Source: Kingdonia uniflora
Taxonomy: Eukaryota > Streptophyta > Magnoliopsida > Ranunculales > Circaeasteraceae
Reading direction: 5' to 3'
Length of the DNA: 64,000 bases
Assembly: GCA_014058105.1 (NCBI GenBank)
Contig: JACGCM010001948.1
Span: 5,084,001-5,148,000 of the forward strand
How positions within the stretch are numbered: position 1 is the first letter of the stretch; every line of letters begins with the position of its first letter. The translations under genes were made by a program, and so were the position numbers. Positions 11,240-23,564 of the stretch are shown here, piece by piece. The notes below the pieces were generated by a model. It was not told the DNA's origin, did not search any database, and saw nothing but the letters and a program-made list of their open reading frames with translations.

Positions 11240-11960
11240 ATCTCCAGCCTTTGCTCCAAACACATCTATTGAGACACATGTGGACCTTTCCATCCATATT
11301 GTGGCCCGCTTGAATATTTATGGTCATAAAAGATGAATTTAGGAGATGGTTCTAGGAATGCAACGTTAGCACGACTTCTCACTTAGATCATTCGATCGCA
11401 GGCTTAGTTCCTAGATTAACCGATCAAAGTTGATCGATGCAATTGACGGGGGTTTGGGAGTTGGACTCACATGATTTTGATAATTATTTTACCGCTAAAT
11501 GGGATAAATGATTGAGCATCGTGAGTACCCCATACCATACCCATCTCGGGATTGGCGGAAAACCTAATCAAACGATTTAGAATAATCGCTAGGCCACTGT
11601 TATTACGATCATAGCTTCCGGCTAGTGTGTGAGATATGCATTCTTGCTCCCACAATATTGATTAGGGTTATTCCCTTAGCAAATCATCATATTTTATTTT
11701 CCCAAAAGTGATTAGTAACTGGGTTGGATCCCAGTGTCGCCCATCGACAAACATTTGGATATTCCGTACAAGTGCCAATCGCACCACAATATATAAAGAT
11801 GAGACCCTCAACGTCGGCCTGATATTATGTGGGTTAGGATTCACATTTATCACTGGATATTTGAACCCACTGGCGACGTATATACTGTAAGGTAGATAAT
11901 TGTCACTTTAATGAGACAATATTCCTAACATTAATAGGAGATATGACAGTCAATGCTGAA
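11240..11960 (+). pseudogene. Copia integrase core, degraded
   Basis: In alternating plus-strand frames I can follow the usual integrase order: HPYCGP-like and FMVIKDE near 11300, ARLLT and PIK near 11370-11430, GLAENLIKRFRIIARPLLLR at about 11550-11610, then the tail with PQRRPDIMWV and YHWIFEPTGDVYT near 11800-11880. This is the DDE integrase that inserts element DNA. At least five stops and several frameshifts interrupt it. The short plus ORF at 11708-11890 and the minus ORF at 11467-11655 are shadows of this region. Confidence 0.7.
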
Positions 11961-13300
11961 GATGTTTCCAAGAGGTTTTGGAAAACACTATCGTTGTCTC
12001 ATCTTGATTCCTATACATAAGTTAGGTGACAATAAGGTTTAACGGATTACAAACCTCTAATAGGTCGCAAAAGATTTGCTAGACACATTCATAGGCACTA
12101 TTGAAGTACCATAAGTGTATGTACCTGCAAGTAATACACCTACATAGCAGAACGTTCTGGGGGAACAAGTACTGCAAACGAATCTGAGGCTCGCGCTTAG
12201 TGTGGAGCACCATTGGAAAAAGGTATTATGAGCTGGGAAGCTGTAGAATAAAGGACAAATATGACTAATGGTGTAGTCAGTTCATCGAGGATGGATCCAC
12301 CCATTGACGAGGCAATAGTTGATACGCAACCAGTTAATGTATTACAAGACTTACCCGGCGTGGCACATAGGCGTATGATAATAATGAGATCTCGATCTAT
12401 TAAAAGTCTATAATAAGCACAACGTAAGATCATTCAGTAGAGATTTGTCGACAAGGTATTCATAGTCGCTGCTGTGCTCGCCATAAGGATGAAGATTCAT
12501 AGCCACTTATTGTAAATAACTATATGTTGTTATACATTGGCCAAAGTAGGCATTTAGAATCCAAGCGTAGCTCAGCTTGTGCATAATGCGAAGTAATACA
12601 ATTGAGTCAGTCGATTATAAATGGAAAATGTACAAAAACATAATTAACTCAGAGAAATAATTTGGTCAAGGCAAGACTAGTTGCCCAAGAAATCTTTAAG
12701 AGATCTGGCATCGAGTGCAGTGCGACATATTACCCGGTTATGGACGCTATAACGTTTCGGTACTAATAAGTCTGTCAAGTTGTCGGGGACAAGGTAGACA
12801 TGTGTCTAATGTAAATACCGCATATCTATATGGGAAACTGAATACGGATATCTACATGAAGCTACCTGGGAAGGTATAAGCTTATGGAAGTAATTAAGCC
12901 TGACACACGAGGTGTGTACGTAATAAAACTAGAAAAAGTTATTGTTGACTTGAGGCAATGGACCCATGGGACATAGTAAGTTGACTGAGTATTTGAAGGT
13001 CAGGGACTTTGCAAATATCCTTATCTGTTTCTGCGTTCTTATTTAAAATACGGATATTAGCTTCAGTGTCATCATAACGGTATACTAAATGATTTGGATA
13101 TCATTAAAACTCCAATGGAGATCGCGAGATCCGCCGAATACCTTGTGAAGGAATTCGAAATACAAGACCCTGAGAATCAAGAGCGTCTCGATTTGCAGAT
13201 CAAACATCTTGATAATGGCACTCATATACCAAACAATATATATCGAAAGAGTTATCTAATACTTCGATATAGATATAGCACTCGGTGTTAAGTCGTTTAT
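11961..13300 (+). pseudogene. Copia reverse transcriptase, degraded
   Basis: After a poorly preserved linker (11961-12640), RT motifs appear in order: QGKTSCPRN-like near 12665, NVNTAYLYGKLNTDIYMKLPG at about 12808-12873, then IIKTPMEIA and YLVKEFEIQD in the open block 13094-13291. The catalytic YVDD site is represented by ILND at 13082-13093, so the first catalytic aspartate of the pair is lost. RT copies element RNA into DNA. Multiple stops separate the blocks. Confidence 0.72.
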
Positions 13301-14332
13301 TGTATGTCCAGCAGTTTAGTGTGGACAACGATATCTTCCACCATCCTAATGGGGGGAGAAACTCCTAAGGCTATGATACCATAGCTAGGAGGTGCTTTGC
13401 TATAGTTAGCTGGGTATATTAGACTCAATGCCTCACTCACAGTGAACTGTTTATCTTGCCATAGTTTGGTTCCTACCCAAAAGCACTAAAATGGGATCAA
13501 GCATATTCTGAGATATCTCATCAGCACGAAAGACTGGGGTCTGTTCTATCCACAACTTGGCAAATGGGAAATTATAGGATACGCCGATGTAGGATATTTG
13601 TTAGATCCACATAAAGACCGATCACAATCGGGTTATGTGTTCTTGTATGGAGATACTACGATTTTATGGAGTTCAGTGAAGCAGATAATGGTTACTACAT
13701 CCTTAAAGCACCCAGAGATTCTTGTACTACATGAAGCCGACAGAGAATGCTTCTGGTTGCGGTCTATGATCAACCACATCAACGGGATGTACAGTCTAAG
13801 TTCTATTCAACATGAACCAATGACTCTCTATGAATACAACGCAGCCTGTATAATCCAAGTTTAAGTTGGATTCATTAAAGGCAACATAACGAAGCATATT
13901 TTATCAAAGTTCTTCCACATACACGAGTTATAGATAACGAATGAGATCAACGTTGTTCAAGTCCATTCAGAAGACAACCTGGCTGATCTATTCACGAAGG
14001 CTCTTGGATATCCTACGTTCAAAGGATTAGTTTACAGAATCGGCATGCGAAGTTTATAAGATTTATTATCTCAAGGTGATCGACGTCAGGGGGAGTAGTC
14101 CCAGCCTTACGTGGATACATGCGTGTTGTACTCTTTTTCCTGATAACGTAGTTTTTATCCTAGGAGGTTTTACTGGCTAGAGGTTTTGATGAGGCAACGT
14201 ATACGCGTCCACAGCCCATACTGGGTATATGATTGTACTCTTTCCTTGTGCAATTTTTTACCCAAGAGGGTTTTGATAGGCAGAGGTTTTAATGAGGCAA
14301 GTCGTTCTAGTATGGAACACCCCAAGGGAGAG
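13301..14332 (+). pseudogene. Copia RNase H and 3' end, degraded
   Basis: RNase H follows RT directly, with YADVGYL near 13577, then the open block 13598-13864 reading LDPHKDRSQSGYVFLYGD, SVKQIMVTT, HEADRECFWLRSM and YEYNAACI. The usual C-terminal stretch with ADLFTKAL is recognisable as frame-shifted traces near 13980-14010. The protein would remove RNA from the RNA/DNA hybrid. A purine-rich tract, CCCAAGGGAGAG (14321-14332), lies directly before the 3' LTR and is the polypurine tract. Confidence 0.75.
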
Positions 14333-14606
14333 TGTTAGGAGTTGGGTCCAAGCCCAAGCTAGGAACCCAACAGGGTTGAGGAGTCCTATACGGACCTATA
14401 CGGACTCCTAACAAGCCCATAGGCCTGATAGGGTTTTGGGGAGAGTTTGAGTATATTAGGTAACTTATGTTGTAGGGTTACCTATATATATCTCTGTATT
14501 ATGTACAGAGAACACAACTAGGATGAATCAATATATCTCTCTTTTTCTCTCTCCTTTTGTTCATAAGTTCAGTATTATATTGCTATAGATTTATCATCTT
14601 TCAATA
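14333..14606 (+). repeat. 3' LTR of the Copia element
   Basis: It starts TGTTAGGAGTTGGG and ends CATCTTTCAATA, followed by the GAAGT duplication and then the resumed segment A (AAGTGGGAGATGGG). It differs from the 5' LTR by scattered substitutions, by a local duplication (TATACGGACC repeated near 14391), and by a terminal CAATA instead of CAACA. Confidence 0.9.
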
Positions 14607-15270
14607 GAAGTAAGTGGGAGATGGGGGAGAGTAGGACGTTCAAGACATTTTTAAGCATTTCTATTAGTTCTTACTTCCGTGTTACCAGTACAATTATTAC
14701 TTGTGTAAAACTTTTAATTAATGTTTTTTTTTGGTTTACAGCTTGTATTGTCTAATTTATAATTAAAGTATGGAAATTATATCCAATGATATTACTTGTT
14801 GCGTAAATCATTCGTATAATGCTCAAATTACATCTCAATCGTGGTTTAATAATTTTAATCACATTCATTGTGTGATCATTAATTTGGTCAGGTGTTATTG
14901 TTTGCATTTCTGAGTGCTCTCGTGATTGGGTCTAACAATCCCAATCACATTCATTAGAATCCACATAATAGTTTCGCGGATGCTTAAACATACAAAGTAC
15001 GTTCAGAGGATGTTCTTCATTCTTGTGTGATTTGGTCTACAAGAGTAGAACAACGATTTATGATCGGATTATAGGAATAGTTACATAACATAACTTGCCA
15101 TGGATTTGGTGATGCCGTGATGGTAATTTCATTGACATGTTATATGTTACCGTCTAAGAAATTACCGTAGTAGAGTCTTAATATATGAAAAACCATTGGT
15201 GCATACAATTTATCGATAATCAATAAAGAAAAAGGGAAATGATGACAAGAGAATTGCAATTATTATTATG

Positions 15271-15749
15271 TGAAAATTGGAAGCGAAAAACTGAATAATT
15301 AATCACCCATCCATCTATCTATACACCTAAGAGAATAACTCATTAGCCATTTTTTGATCTCAGCCGTTCGTTACCCATCTCTCGTGAGTCGAGGTTATTT
15401 AGGCCGCTCAGATCTATCCTATACTTTAAAATTAAGTCCCAGCCGTCGGATCTTACAAGAAATTTCAGATTTCTTTCAAACTTCAAAACTGCCGAATTAT
15501 CTGCCGAATTAGGCTATATTTTCAGTCAACCAATATTTGTTTAAAGCTTTAAAGCCAAATCGTAAGGTAAAATTCCCTTTCTTCACTCCTCTCTCCCTCT
15601 CTCTATATCAGCCTCCAAACCTTCTCTTCTCTTAAGCTTCAAACAAATCCTACAAGAGATAACGTCACCAACAGGTTCTCTTTTATCCTTCAACCTGTTT
15701 TCAATTATTTGTGTTTTTCTTCTGATTTCAATCTCTTTCCCCTTTTCAG
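15271..15749 (+). promoter_or_regulatory. Probable promoter and 5' leader of the SKI3-like gene copy
   Basis: Homology to segment B stops near 15270 and this stretch leads into the first recognisable SKI3-like exon. It contains CAGCCGTCGGATC-type sequence, often seen in plant promoters, and a CT-rich stretch with CTCTCTCCCTCTCTCTATAT at about 15588-15607 that looks like a transcribed leader, ending in a splice acceptor (CCCCTTTTCAG, 15739-15749). No upstream start codon exon could be assigned. Confidence 0.35.
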
Positions 15750-18700
15750 GAATCTCTCTACAAACACTTACATGAAGCATCAAATTCTGATCCAATTCAC
15801 CATTATAATCTTGTAATATTCTATCTTAACCCTTTAAAGTTTCAATCTTTACTTCAACTTCTCTATAAAATTGTTTTTTAGGGAGTTTTCTTATGGGAAT
15901 AAGAGAAGGATTTGAAGGAACTAGTTGTGGAACACTTTGTCACATCTGCCAAGTTAAACCCTAACTATGCCAACTCGTTTCGATATTTGGGGCATTACTA
16001 CAGTTTTCATCGAAACACAAAGAGCTTTACCAGAGAGCTATCACTCTAAATCCTGATGATTCCGAAGTAGGGGTTAGTGATTTAATGCTTCACTTATGCA
16101 CTATTTAGCTTAAAGATATTTTATTTTGTTTAAACCTGAGTATACTACATATGATTAGCCATAACAACAGTAGATGTAGCTAAGAATAAGATTAGCCTTA
16201 GCAGCGACATTATCTTAATATACTATGGATAGGTTGAATAAAGTGCATATATTTTAAGAACTACATCAATAATTTAACTGGATTTTAACTTTTATATACT
16301 ATCCTCTAATCTATAAACTTTTCACTTGTATTGGTGTCTATTGCAATTAGTTAGAAGTTATTATCTGCGGATGAAAACGAATCAAAATACAGTTTTGTTT
16401 ATAATCTCTCTAATTTACTGTATGGTGGATAACGAATTAGTGGAGTTTCCCAAGAAAGAAATTCAAATGTAAAGTATCACGGCATTCCTCCGAGCAAAGG
16501 AAGATCAACAGAGATTGATTCATCCTGAACTATGTGACATTATTCAGTTTACATCTGGGTAGAACCAGAAAGAATCTTAAAGAACAACTTCCACGACTCA
16601 ACCACCTTGAGTTTATGATTTTTCATCTCCAAATGCACTATCCTTATAAACTATTCTAACTATTTTCCACCAATTTTAAGATGTTTCGTCTGTCCTATGA
16701 ACGATGAAAAGGAATCCGGCGCTTACGGCGGCAATAACAAACCATTCAAATTTGACGATAAAATTTCAACGATGGAAATAGAAGATGCATTTTTATCTTA
16801 CTAAAAAGATATTAGCATTTGTTTGTGCATTGAAAAAAAAATCCACGAATTAAGTCACACTTTTAAGATGTTTCGCGGCTCTATCTTAGTCTTCTTTTGT
16901 CTGAAGGAAGATCAGTATACTTTGTACTTTCTTCTCTTGAGCGAAAAACTTGACATAGTTGTTGAACTCAATACGTAAGCTGGAGAGACAACTGCGTGTT
17001 CCTAGTCTATTTTTTAGCAGAAGATGCTTTTTAAAATAGGCGTAAATAAGTCTGTTCTAGATCTTAATTGCGTTCAACATAGCTTTTAGATTGACATTAA
17101 GTAACATGACACTATTATTGCGTGGTTTGATTTATATGTTATGTAGATGCCTGATCTATTTTTGAATCAAAATGGTATGAATGGTATATTTTTGTTAGGA
17201 CATATGACTTTATTTACATCTTTAGATAGTTAATCCAATTATCCAAATAAAAAGTAAAAACATATACTAATTTATAGAAATAAAGGTTCAAAGATATAAA
17301 TTCCAATATTTGTATTCCTAACTTGGAGCTTTCGTATATCTTTATTAATTTTGTTTACCAAGGAAAAAATCCTTGCCAAACAAGAAACATATGTATGAGT
17401 TGTCAACTTTTTTAAATACATGGATAACTGAGACACTTCTTAAGGTATCTGCAGTCTTACATACATACAGGTATCAATAACTTTAGCCAATATTCAAAAG
17501 ATTTTAACTACAAATTTAGCAATGATGAATTAATTTCTAGATATAAGGCTACATCATACTTTTATATTGAATATTTTTCTCTCTCCAATTTTTACATAAT
17601 ATAATCGGGTCTATCTACCTCAGTGAAAATGCTTAGGACTATAAGAAGAGTCGTGAATTGCCACTCACATTCAAAGAAGTATTGTGAAAAATAAACACGA
17701 TTACAAGGTAAGAAGATAAATAAGCTATCGAGACTGTATTCGGATTCGATAGGAGCTATGAGACAAATGCTAATATGAAAGACTTCAAATTTTTTATGCA
17801 AATTTGAAAATAATATGAGTTGGCTTAGTATTGGTCTTGGGCCTCTTGGCTAAGCACATAAAAATGCAGATAGGTTCAAAAAGGGCCTATAGATGACAAG
17901 TACATGAATAGATATTAAAAAGAGCAAAAGAAGAGTTCCTACCCCCATTATTGCAAGGAGCCTGAGATCCAAATTGAACCAGAGATTTATCGTCTTTCAT
18001 GAAAATATTTATCTTCAGGCTTCCTTCAAATCATTCTCCAATTTTTAGGTTGATTAGCTTCATTTTTTCCTTCAGAACAAAGATTTCAGGTGAATGCACC
18101 TTCAACAAAGATCTGCATTTACATGAGCATTTATGAATTTTTCGTGATGTCAAAGATAAAAAAATATGAGACGAATTTAACATGTTTACCACAAAACTCG
18201 AAAAATTGGCAGTTAGCTTCATTACGATTATACATAATTATTCCCGAGTCATTTAGAATCCTGAGAGGTGAAAGTTAGTTGAATAATTCAGTTTTATCCA
18301 AGATAGGAAAGGCAAAAATCTATCTCAAAAAGTTTTTTTTGATGTACCAAAATGCAAGGCTGCAACTTTTTATGACTTTTAGTTCTTTAGTATACCATTT
18401 TTTACAGCATATACTTTATAAATAAAGACCTTGCATTTTTTTTTAATTATTATTTCATTAAATGAAAAAAAATACTAAAACCCATCTCAAATCTTAACAG
18501 TAATAAACAAAGCCTATATTATCAATAAATAAGACAGCTCTGACCTCTCTAGGAAGGTCAACCAATCCCTCAAACTCCAATCTCTGCAACCCAAGGTCAG
18601 AATGCAACCCTAGGTCAGAAAGCATCTGGTACTCTATTCTTTTCTCTATACGTATGAGCAACATAAATACCAGTTTTGCCTTCAGCTTGTTTGGCTTTCT

Positions 18701-19313
18701 AGGAGACTAGGATACATGCAGGTTTCCCATTTTTGTTTTTGTTTTTGAAGGTGTAAGCTTTGAGTTATAATTTATTTATTCTAATTTTGTTGAACCTGCA
18801 TTTGCAAGTGTATAAGAAGAAATGGTATGAAGCAGTACAAAGCCTTCAACATGCTATACGAGGCTATCCTACATGTGCGGATTTCTGGGAAGTATGGTAC
18901 CTTCATTTTCTACCCACTCTGGTCTTGATTAATTTTTAGATGCTTATATTTGTTTTCTTTGACATTTTTATACTTGATCAATTCAGACTCTAGGTGTTGC
19001 ATACCAGCGACTGGGGATGTTTAATGCTACTATAAAGGTACATCTTTAATTTCTTTGTGGCAAAATTCATTCCTATCCCTCTTGGGCACAGTTTCCATTC
19101 TGTTAGTATGAGGAAGGAATTCAAAGCATCCTTAAAAGCTAATCATTATGAGGGCAGTGCTGCTGTTATGTGGTGGTGATTGAAGTTGGTAATGATTTCT
19201 TAATGTGAACCTTATTGCAGTCGTATGGACGAGTCATTGAACTTGAAGATTCAAGAATCTTTGCATCGGTTGATTGTGGAAACATTTTATTGATGCTCCA
19301 TTCTTTTAGAAAA
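15750..19313 (+). pseudogene. SKI3-like tetratricopeptide gene fragment (five exons)
   Basis: SKI3 is the TPR scaffold of the cytoplasmic Superkiller complex that feeds mRNA to the exosome. Exons recognised by sequence and splice sites: 15750-15812 (ESLYKHLHEASN), 15882-16072 (LNPNYANSFRYLGHYY, then YQRAITLNPDDSEVG in another frame), 18809-18891 ([19 protein letters not shown]), 18987-19037 (TLGVAYQRLGMFNATIK) and 19221-19313 (SYGRVIELEDSRIF). These are TPR helices in the order of plant SKI3 N-termini. Defects: an in-frame stop at 15900, frameshifts in exon 2, probably missing exons in the 2.7-kb gap, and nothing after residue block five; the family is over 1000 residues. It is a truncated pseudogene. 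The identification is from memory of the family. Confidence 0.75.
16073..18808. other. Long intron-like gap in the SKI3-like pseudogene
   Basis: A 2.7-kb AT-rich stretch between two recognised exons. I see no protein motif, no clear terminal repeats and no RNA gene. TPR-coding exons expected between the flanking exons are absent, so either they were deleted or non-homologous DNA was inserted. Confidence 0.4.
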
Positions 19314-19439
19314 GTAAGTATCATTTCTCTTATTTGTTTGGAGTAAAAAAAGCATAAATGCATGCACATGTATTTGTATGATACTGGGATAAGCTTAACC
19401 TCACTATGTTGATGTGTGCTTATTATTTGGATAATCTTT

Positions 19440-20445
19440 AATTCTTTTTCTTGTAAGGAAAGCTGGGGGACAAATCCCCATGGCACAAAAGAAAAAACTG
19501 TATAAGGTGGGGATAACTGTAAAGCTCCCACAGGCAGGGGCACAACTGAACCTGAACACCAGAACCAGAAGGAAAACAAGAAAGAAATGTATACCCAACC
19601 AAAAAAACCCAATGAGCTCTGGACCTAAAAAATAGAAGCACAAGGAATTGGCAGTTTAGACTGCTTCTAAGATGAGGCAAAACCTGAATCCATTATATTC
19701 TGCAGTAAATGCACCCTCTCATATCTTCATCAATTACTTTGTTTAAGTTTTCATCAAATTCACTTGGTAAAAGTGAAATTTATCCCCCTATAGGCCTTAG
19801 CTTGGTCATCAGATATGTTCCTCTATTTGTTTAAGTCTTCATCAAATTCACTTGGTAAAAGTGAAATGTATCCTCCTCTATTAGTTTTTCTGAACACATG
19901 TATAACCAGGTAGTCTTCAAATCTGGTCATAAGCTCTTTTATCTCAGCAACCAGTCTTCTAGCATCCCATGAAGGTATAAAGTCAGTGGTGAGGAGTCTC
20001 TGAGCAAGTACAAAATCAATGTATATGATAAGTCTCTGGATGCTGTGGAAAAGAGCCATGATCAGACCATGCTTAATTCCCTGCAGCTCATGAATAGTAT
20101 TGTTCTTCTTCATTGTAATCCCAACACAAGCTTGTATTGGAACACCCCTACCTTCTCTAAGCAAAGCTCCAAGCTCCCCACATCTGTGAGTGACCCATCA
20201 GTGTTTAAGGCATGAAACCCTTAAGGGTGTTTAGTCCACCTGCATTGTTTTGGTACATTAGTCTCCCAATTTATATTGCAGTTCCAGTTGGACATAAAGT
20301 CTTTATTGTTACTGTTATCATCCAGACCCTTCTTATTACTAGTAAGCTTTAATCTAACATCATCGAGGATATGGTACAGAACCACACTAGTTTTGTTCTT
20401 TTTGTTTCTTTCCCACCAAATGTGATAAACAAGGCACACAAGCAA
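19440..20445 (-). mobile_element. LINE fragment, RNase H domain and 3' end
   Basis: On the minus strand, 20445-19823 encodes HIWWERNKKNKTS, then NTDGSL, then the block beginning REGRGVPIQACVG and ending near EIKELMTRFEDYLVIHVFRKTN. This is the plant LINE RNase H domain (RVT_3 type) that follows the RT zinc-binding region. The frame shifts several times. Downstream (to the left) the strand carries a LINE-like 3' region with TGCCATGGGGATTTGTCCCC near 19480. It lies after the last SKI3-like exon in antisense orientation. It is a 5'-truncated dead copy; I did not find a poly(A) tail or TSD. Confidence 0.7.
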
Positions 20446-21953
20446 TTTTTTTTAATTTTAACAATAAGAATATTGCCTGTGAAGTTATTCAAGCACCACT
20501 CTACCTCATCTCCCCAGTTGGTAACAATCCTATATCTAAGCTTTTGCGAAATGGTAATCTATATATATACTTTGAAAAGGGGCTGGTGCTGAACAAATGT
20601 TTTTCATTGTCTGCTATTTTGGGAAGTTATGAGGTAAGAACTCAGGGTATTATGTGAATTACAAGAGTAATATTGATATACGGTGTCAACGAGTTTAGTT
20701 GAATCAGTTAGAGAGCAATGGGAGTTATGGAAGTTATGGGCATTATGAGAATTATGCAATTTAGAGTAGTAATAGTGGTAATTATGGTAGTCATGCTGGA
20801 TCAATGGTAATAATGTCGGATTACACGATGATGTATGCACGAGAGAGTACTGTAGTGAGCATGCCGGGGACTAGGTAGAGGAGGAGGAGGGTTGCAATAC
20901 CTGAAGACATAGTTGAAGAGGGTCATTAGGATTAAACCTGAGTATACTATTGTAGTGAGTACTGTAGCCTAACCTTATTACAAGACTTTGACTCATTTGT
21001 AACCAAATTGTCTTGGGAATACATTTGCAGAAGTATTAGGAAGTTGAACATAAGTGGAGAAAATATGTTATGCTACATAAGAGCATTCAAAAATTTACTC
21101 TCAAAGCCTACCATGTCATATTCATGAATATCCATCATTTTTGGCATTTCAGGTCAGTTGGATATCACTGAGCAGTAATCACTAATTTCCAGTCGATTGA
21201 TTAGACTTATGTCGAAAATCAGTAGTTTTCTGGTGCTACAAATGTTTTCTTTCTTCTTTCTTTTGTGCAATTCATATGGTTACTAAGATTAGATAACTTG
21301 TCTTGCAATAATAGTGACCTAATGGGAGCTTGATCGTCCTTGTTCATGATTTTCTTATGGTTCCAGAGAATTGTGCATGTATCTTGTGTGTTATATGTTG
21401 CTGTAGTTTTTGATACTCGTCATATGTGTTGTTGTTAGCTGTTAGTCTTTTCTGTAATACTACATAGTTTAGAAAGATATTAAGTCTATTTTTGGTCTCC
21501 CACATGAGAAAAGGAACATTTGTATCCCATATGAACTTAAAGCAAAATATGAAACAATACCTTTGGAGGTAGAAACCATTAAAGGTAGAAATCATATAAA
21601 ACTCATGGTAGCTCCATATTTTTGGGTTTTGTTTTTTGACCTTCTTAAAGGATGAAGTGTAAAAGAAAGAGTGAAATTGGAATTCATTCCAATTTATTTT
21701 AAGTTAACTGTGTTTCTAATTGTACATATTCTTAAAGATATACTTAATCTTAGTTCAGAAGCTTATCAATGATCAGTACTGCAATTCTATTTCGTTGATC
21801 AATCACGATCTCCACTCCAGCTAGATCTAAATGATTTAAACTAAGATATTTTGCAAGTGGTTAACTCTCTCTTATGTGAAACACTAGGTTATGCAAGAGT
21901 TCTGAAGCATCAAAAGTTTAAAGAATATCATATTTTCTACTCTTGATTACTAT
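20446..21953. other. Mostly non-coding stretch with a Ser/Gly/Tyr-rich low-complexity patch
   Basis: At about 20695-20820 one plus frame reads SNGSYGSYGHYENYA and SSNSGNYGSHAGSM, and GGAGGAGGAGG follows near 20880. This might be a decayed low-complexity exon but has stops and no domain. The rest is AT-rich with no motif I recognise. Confidence 0.3.
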
Positions 21954-22230
21954 TTGAGTTTTGATGCTGGATTAGATGCCTTGGGTGAGTTGGCTAGAAA
22001 ATTTAATGTAGAGTACACCATGTTGCAAAAACTTGACGCAGTGGTTCTCCCGTGGCCACTTCTGGACGAGATTTTCAAATTTGGAGGTGGAAAGGGAATT
22101 GAGATTGGTCAAGGTAGATTAGGGTTCTTACGATGCTTTGTATGGGCAATGGAGATAGAGTGAAATAAATGATTTTGATTTTGTTGCTGAGCTCAAATTA
22201 AGTTCTCCATATAAGATCACATTATCGTTA
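21954..22230 (+). pseudogene. Unidentified conserved-looking exon
   Basis: The open frame 21954-22163 reads FDAGLDALGELARKFNVEYT and KLDAVVLPWPLLDEIFKFGG, then GKGIEIGQGRLGF. The next frame continues with MGNGDR-like and NDFDFVAELKLSSPYKI, so one or two small frameshifts near 22125-22160 split a single exon. Composition and codon pattern look like a real protein rather than chance. I cannot name the family. It sits 60 bp upstream of the first GOGAT exon, on the same strand, but is not part of glutamate synthase as I know it. Confidence 0.45.
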
Positions 22231-23564
22231 TCATGAATATATGGACATTAAACTGTGGCTGATATTGCTGTGGCTTCCTTGATTGGTATGCAGGTCCATT
22301 CTCGCTTCTCTACAAACTTTTTCCCTAGCTGGGATCGTTCTCAGCCTATGCGTGTCTTAGGTCTTAATGGGGAGATAAATACCCTAAAGGCAATGCGAAC
22401 CGGTAAGTGATACAATTTTTATGGTGCAAATTTATTTAGTTTTCCTAGCAGTAGTGCTGTACATTTTCAAATATACTAGACAAGTTATTTGTGGTGGATC
22501 TATAAAGAAGTTCTATGTTGGTTAAGATTGGTCATTCTTGATTGTGAATGATAATTTAGGAGATTTAATAGATTTTAATGTGCTTTAGATGTTTTCTTGT
22601 AATCAGGATGAAGGCACGTGAGGGTTTATTGAAGTGCACTACTCTCAGACTTTCCAAGAATGAGGTGAAAAAACTTTTGCCCATAGTTGACGCTAGCTGA
22701 TCTGATTCCGGTGAGTTTAATCTTAGATTTTTTTTGTCTATCTTTTTTACATTTATGAAACAGGAAGATACACACTTCTATGAGTCATATCATATATAAG
22801 CATCATATCACTTTAAGAAAATTGTTAATTTGCCACAGCTATTTTTAATTTTAACCACGAACTTTAGCTATAGTTAAATAAGCATAGACTTTATCCGTAG
22901 CAATTCGAAAAGATTTGTAGCATTTTCTCATCACTCCTCAAATTAAGCTTCTTCTCTTTTGCATCAAATCGAGAATTTTTCCCCAAATGTTTATCCTTCC
23001 AGCTTTCGCATTACCCTTTTTGCCTAAATCTCCTTCACTTCTCAAAATTAAGCTTCTATTAATGTCGCTTCTATAAATTTATTATCGAGAATCAGATTCA
23101 TATTGCAAGATTTATTCCCAATTTTTTAGGGTTTCCTGAAGTTCATCTTGAATTTTTCAGAAGACCTAAGAATTGCTCGGTAAATCGAATAACAATGGGT
23201 AATTACAATTAAATGTGAGTTCTCTTTATCTCTCTCTTGAATTTCATATTTCTGCATTTGTTCTTGTGGGCTGATATTGATGGATGGATTGAGGTATCTG
23301 CAAAGAACAAGAGTACTGAGAAAGAGTTGGTAGATCTGAGCAGTCGTCATGGATATAGGGCATATGCACTTGCTGTTGCTGTTGTGCAAAGGAGGAGCAT
23401 TGTGAGTAGTCACTAAACACTAATCACAAATTTTCTTATTTGACTTTCTATTCTTAGGGGGTGTTTATTTTCAAAGTACTGAATGCTAAATGAGACATGT
23501 TACATGTTCGTCTGTATTTCCTCCATCTGCCCATGCTCTGAAATTTAGACTTTACTAGGATACT

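Larger units (their letters stand above)
7277..14606 (+). mobile_element. Complete but degraded Ty1/Copia (Ale-like) retrotransposon
   Basis: A 7330-bp element is flanked by the 5-bp duplication GAAGT (7272-7276 and 14607-14611). Its LTRs are 265 bp (left) and 274 bp (right). Domain order in the remains is gag, protease/pre-integrase, integrase, RT, RNase H, which is the Copia order. Short motifs resemble plant Ale/Retrofit elements, for example GLAENLIKR in integrase and NVNTAYLYG in RT. Every coding domain contains several stops and frameshifts. Segment B has the empty site: TGTAGAAGTATGTGGG near 37495. The LTRs differ by a modest number of substitutions plus a short duplication of TATACGGACC in the right LTR. 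Confidence 0.92.
5873..15270. other. Duplicated genomic segment, copy A, with two transposon insertions
   Basis: From about 5880 to 15270 the backbone matches 36800-38500 (copy B) once the hAT (6466-7154) and Copia (7277-14606) insertions are removed. Shared stretches include TTTTTATTTTCTCCCACAT near the left end, the MPRGR ORF, the run ending in GATTTGGTCT (near 15035 and 38280), and AAATTACCGTAGTAGA near 15160 and 38385. Identity is roughly 80-90% by eye, with a poorly aligned patch at 14740-14930. The left part of the segment was cut off by insertion of Tat element 1, and the match ends near 15270. Confidence 0.8.

Noticed and set aside
20695..20930. Gly/Tyr/Ser-rich exon of an RNA-binding protein
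   Set aside because: Low complexity with stops and no RNA-binding motif nearby; not enough to claim a gene.
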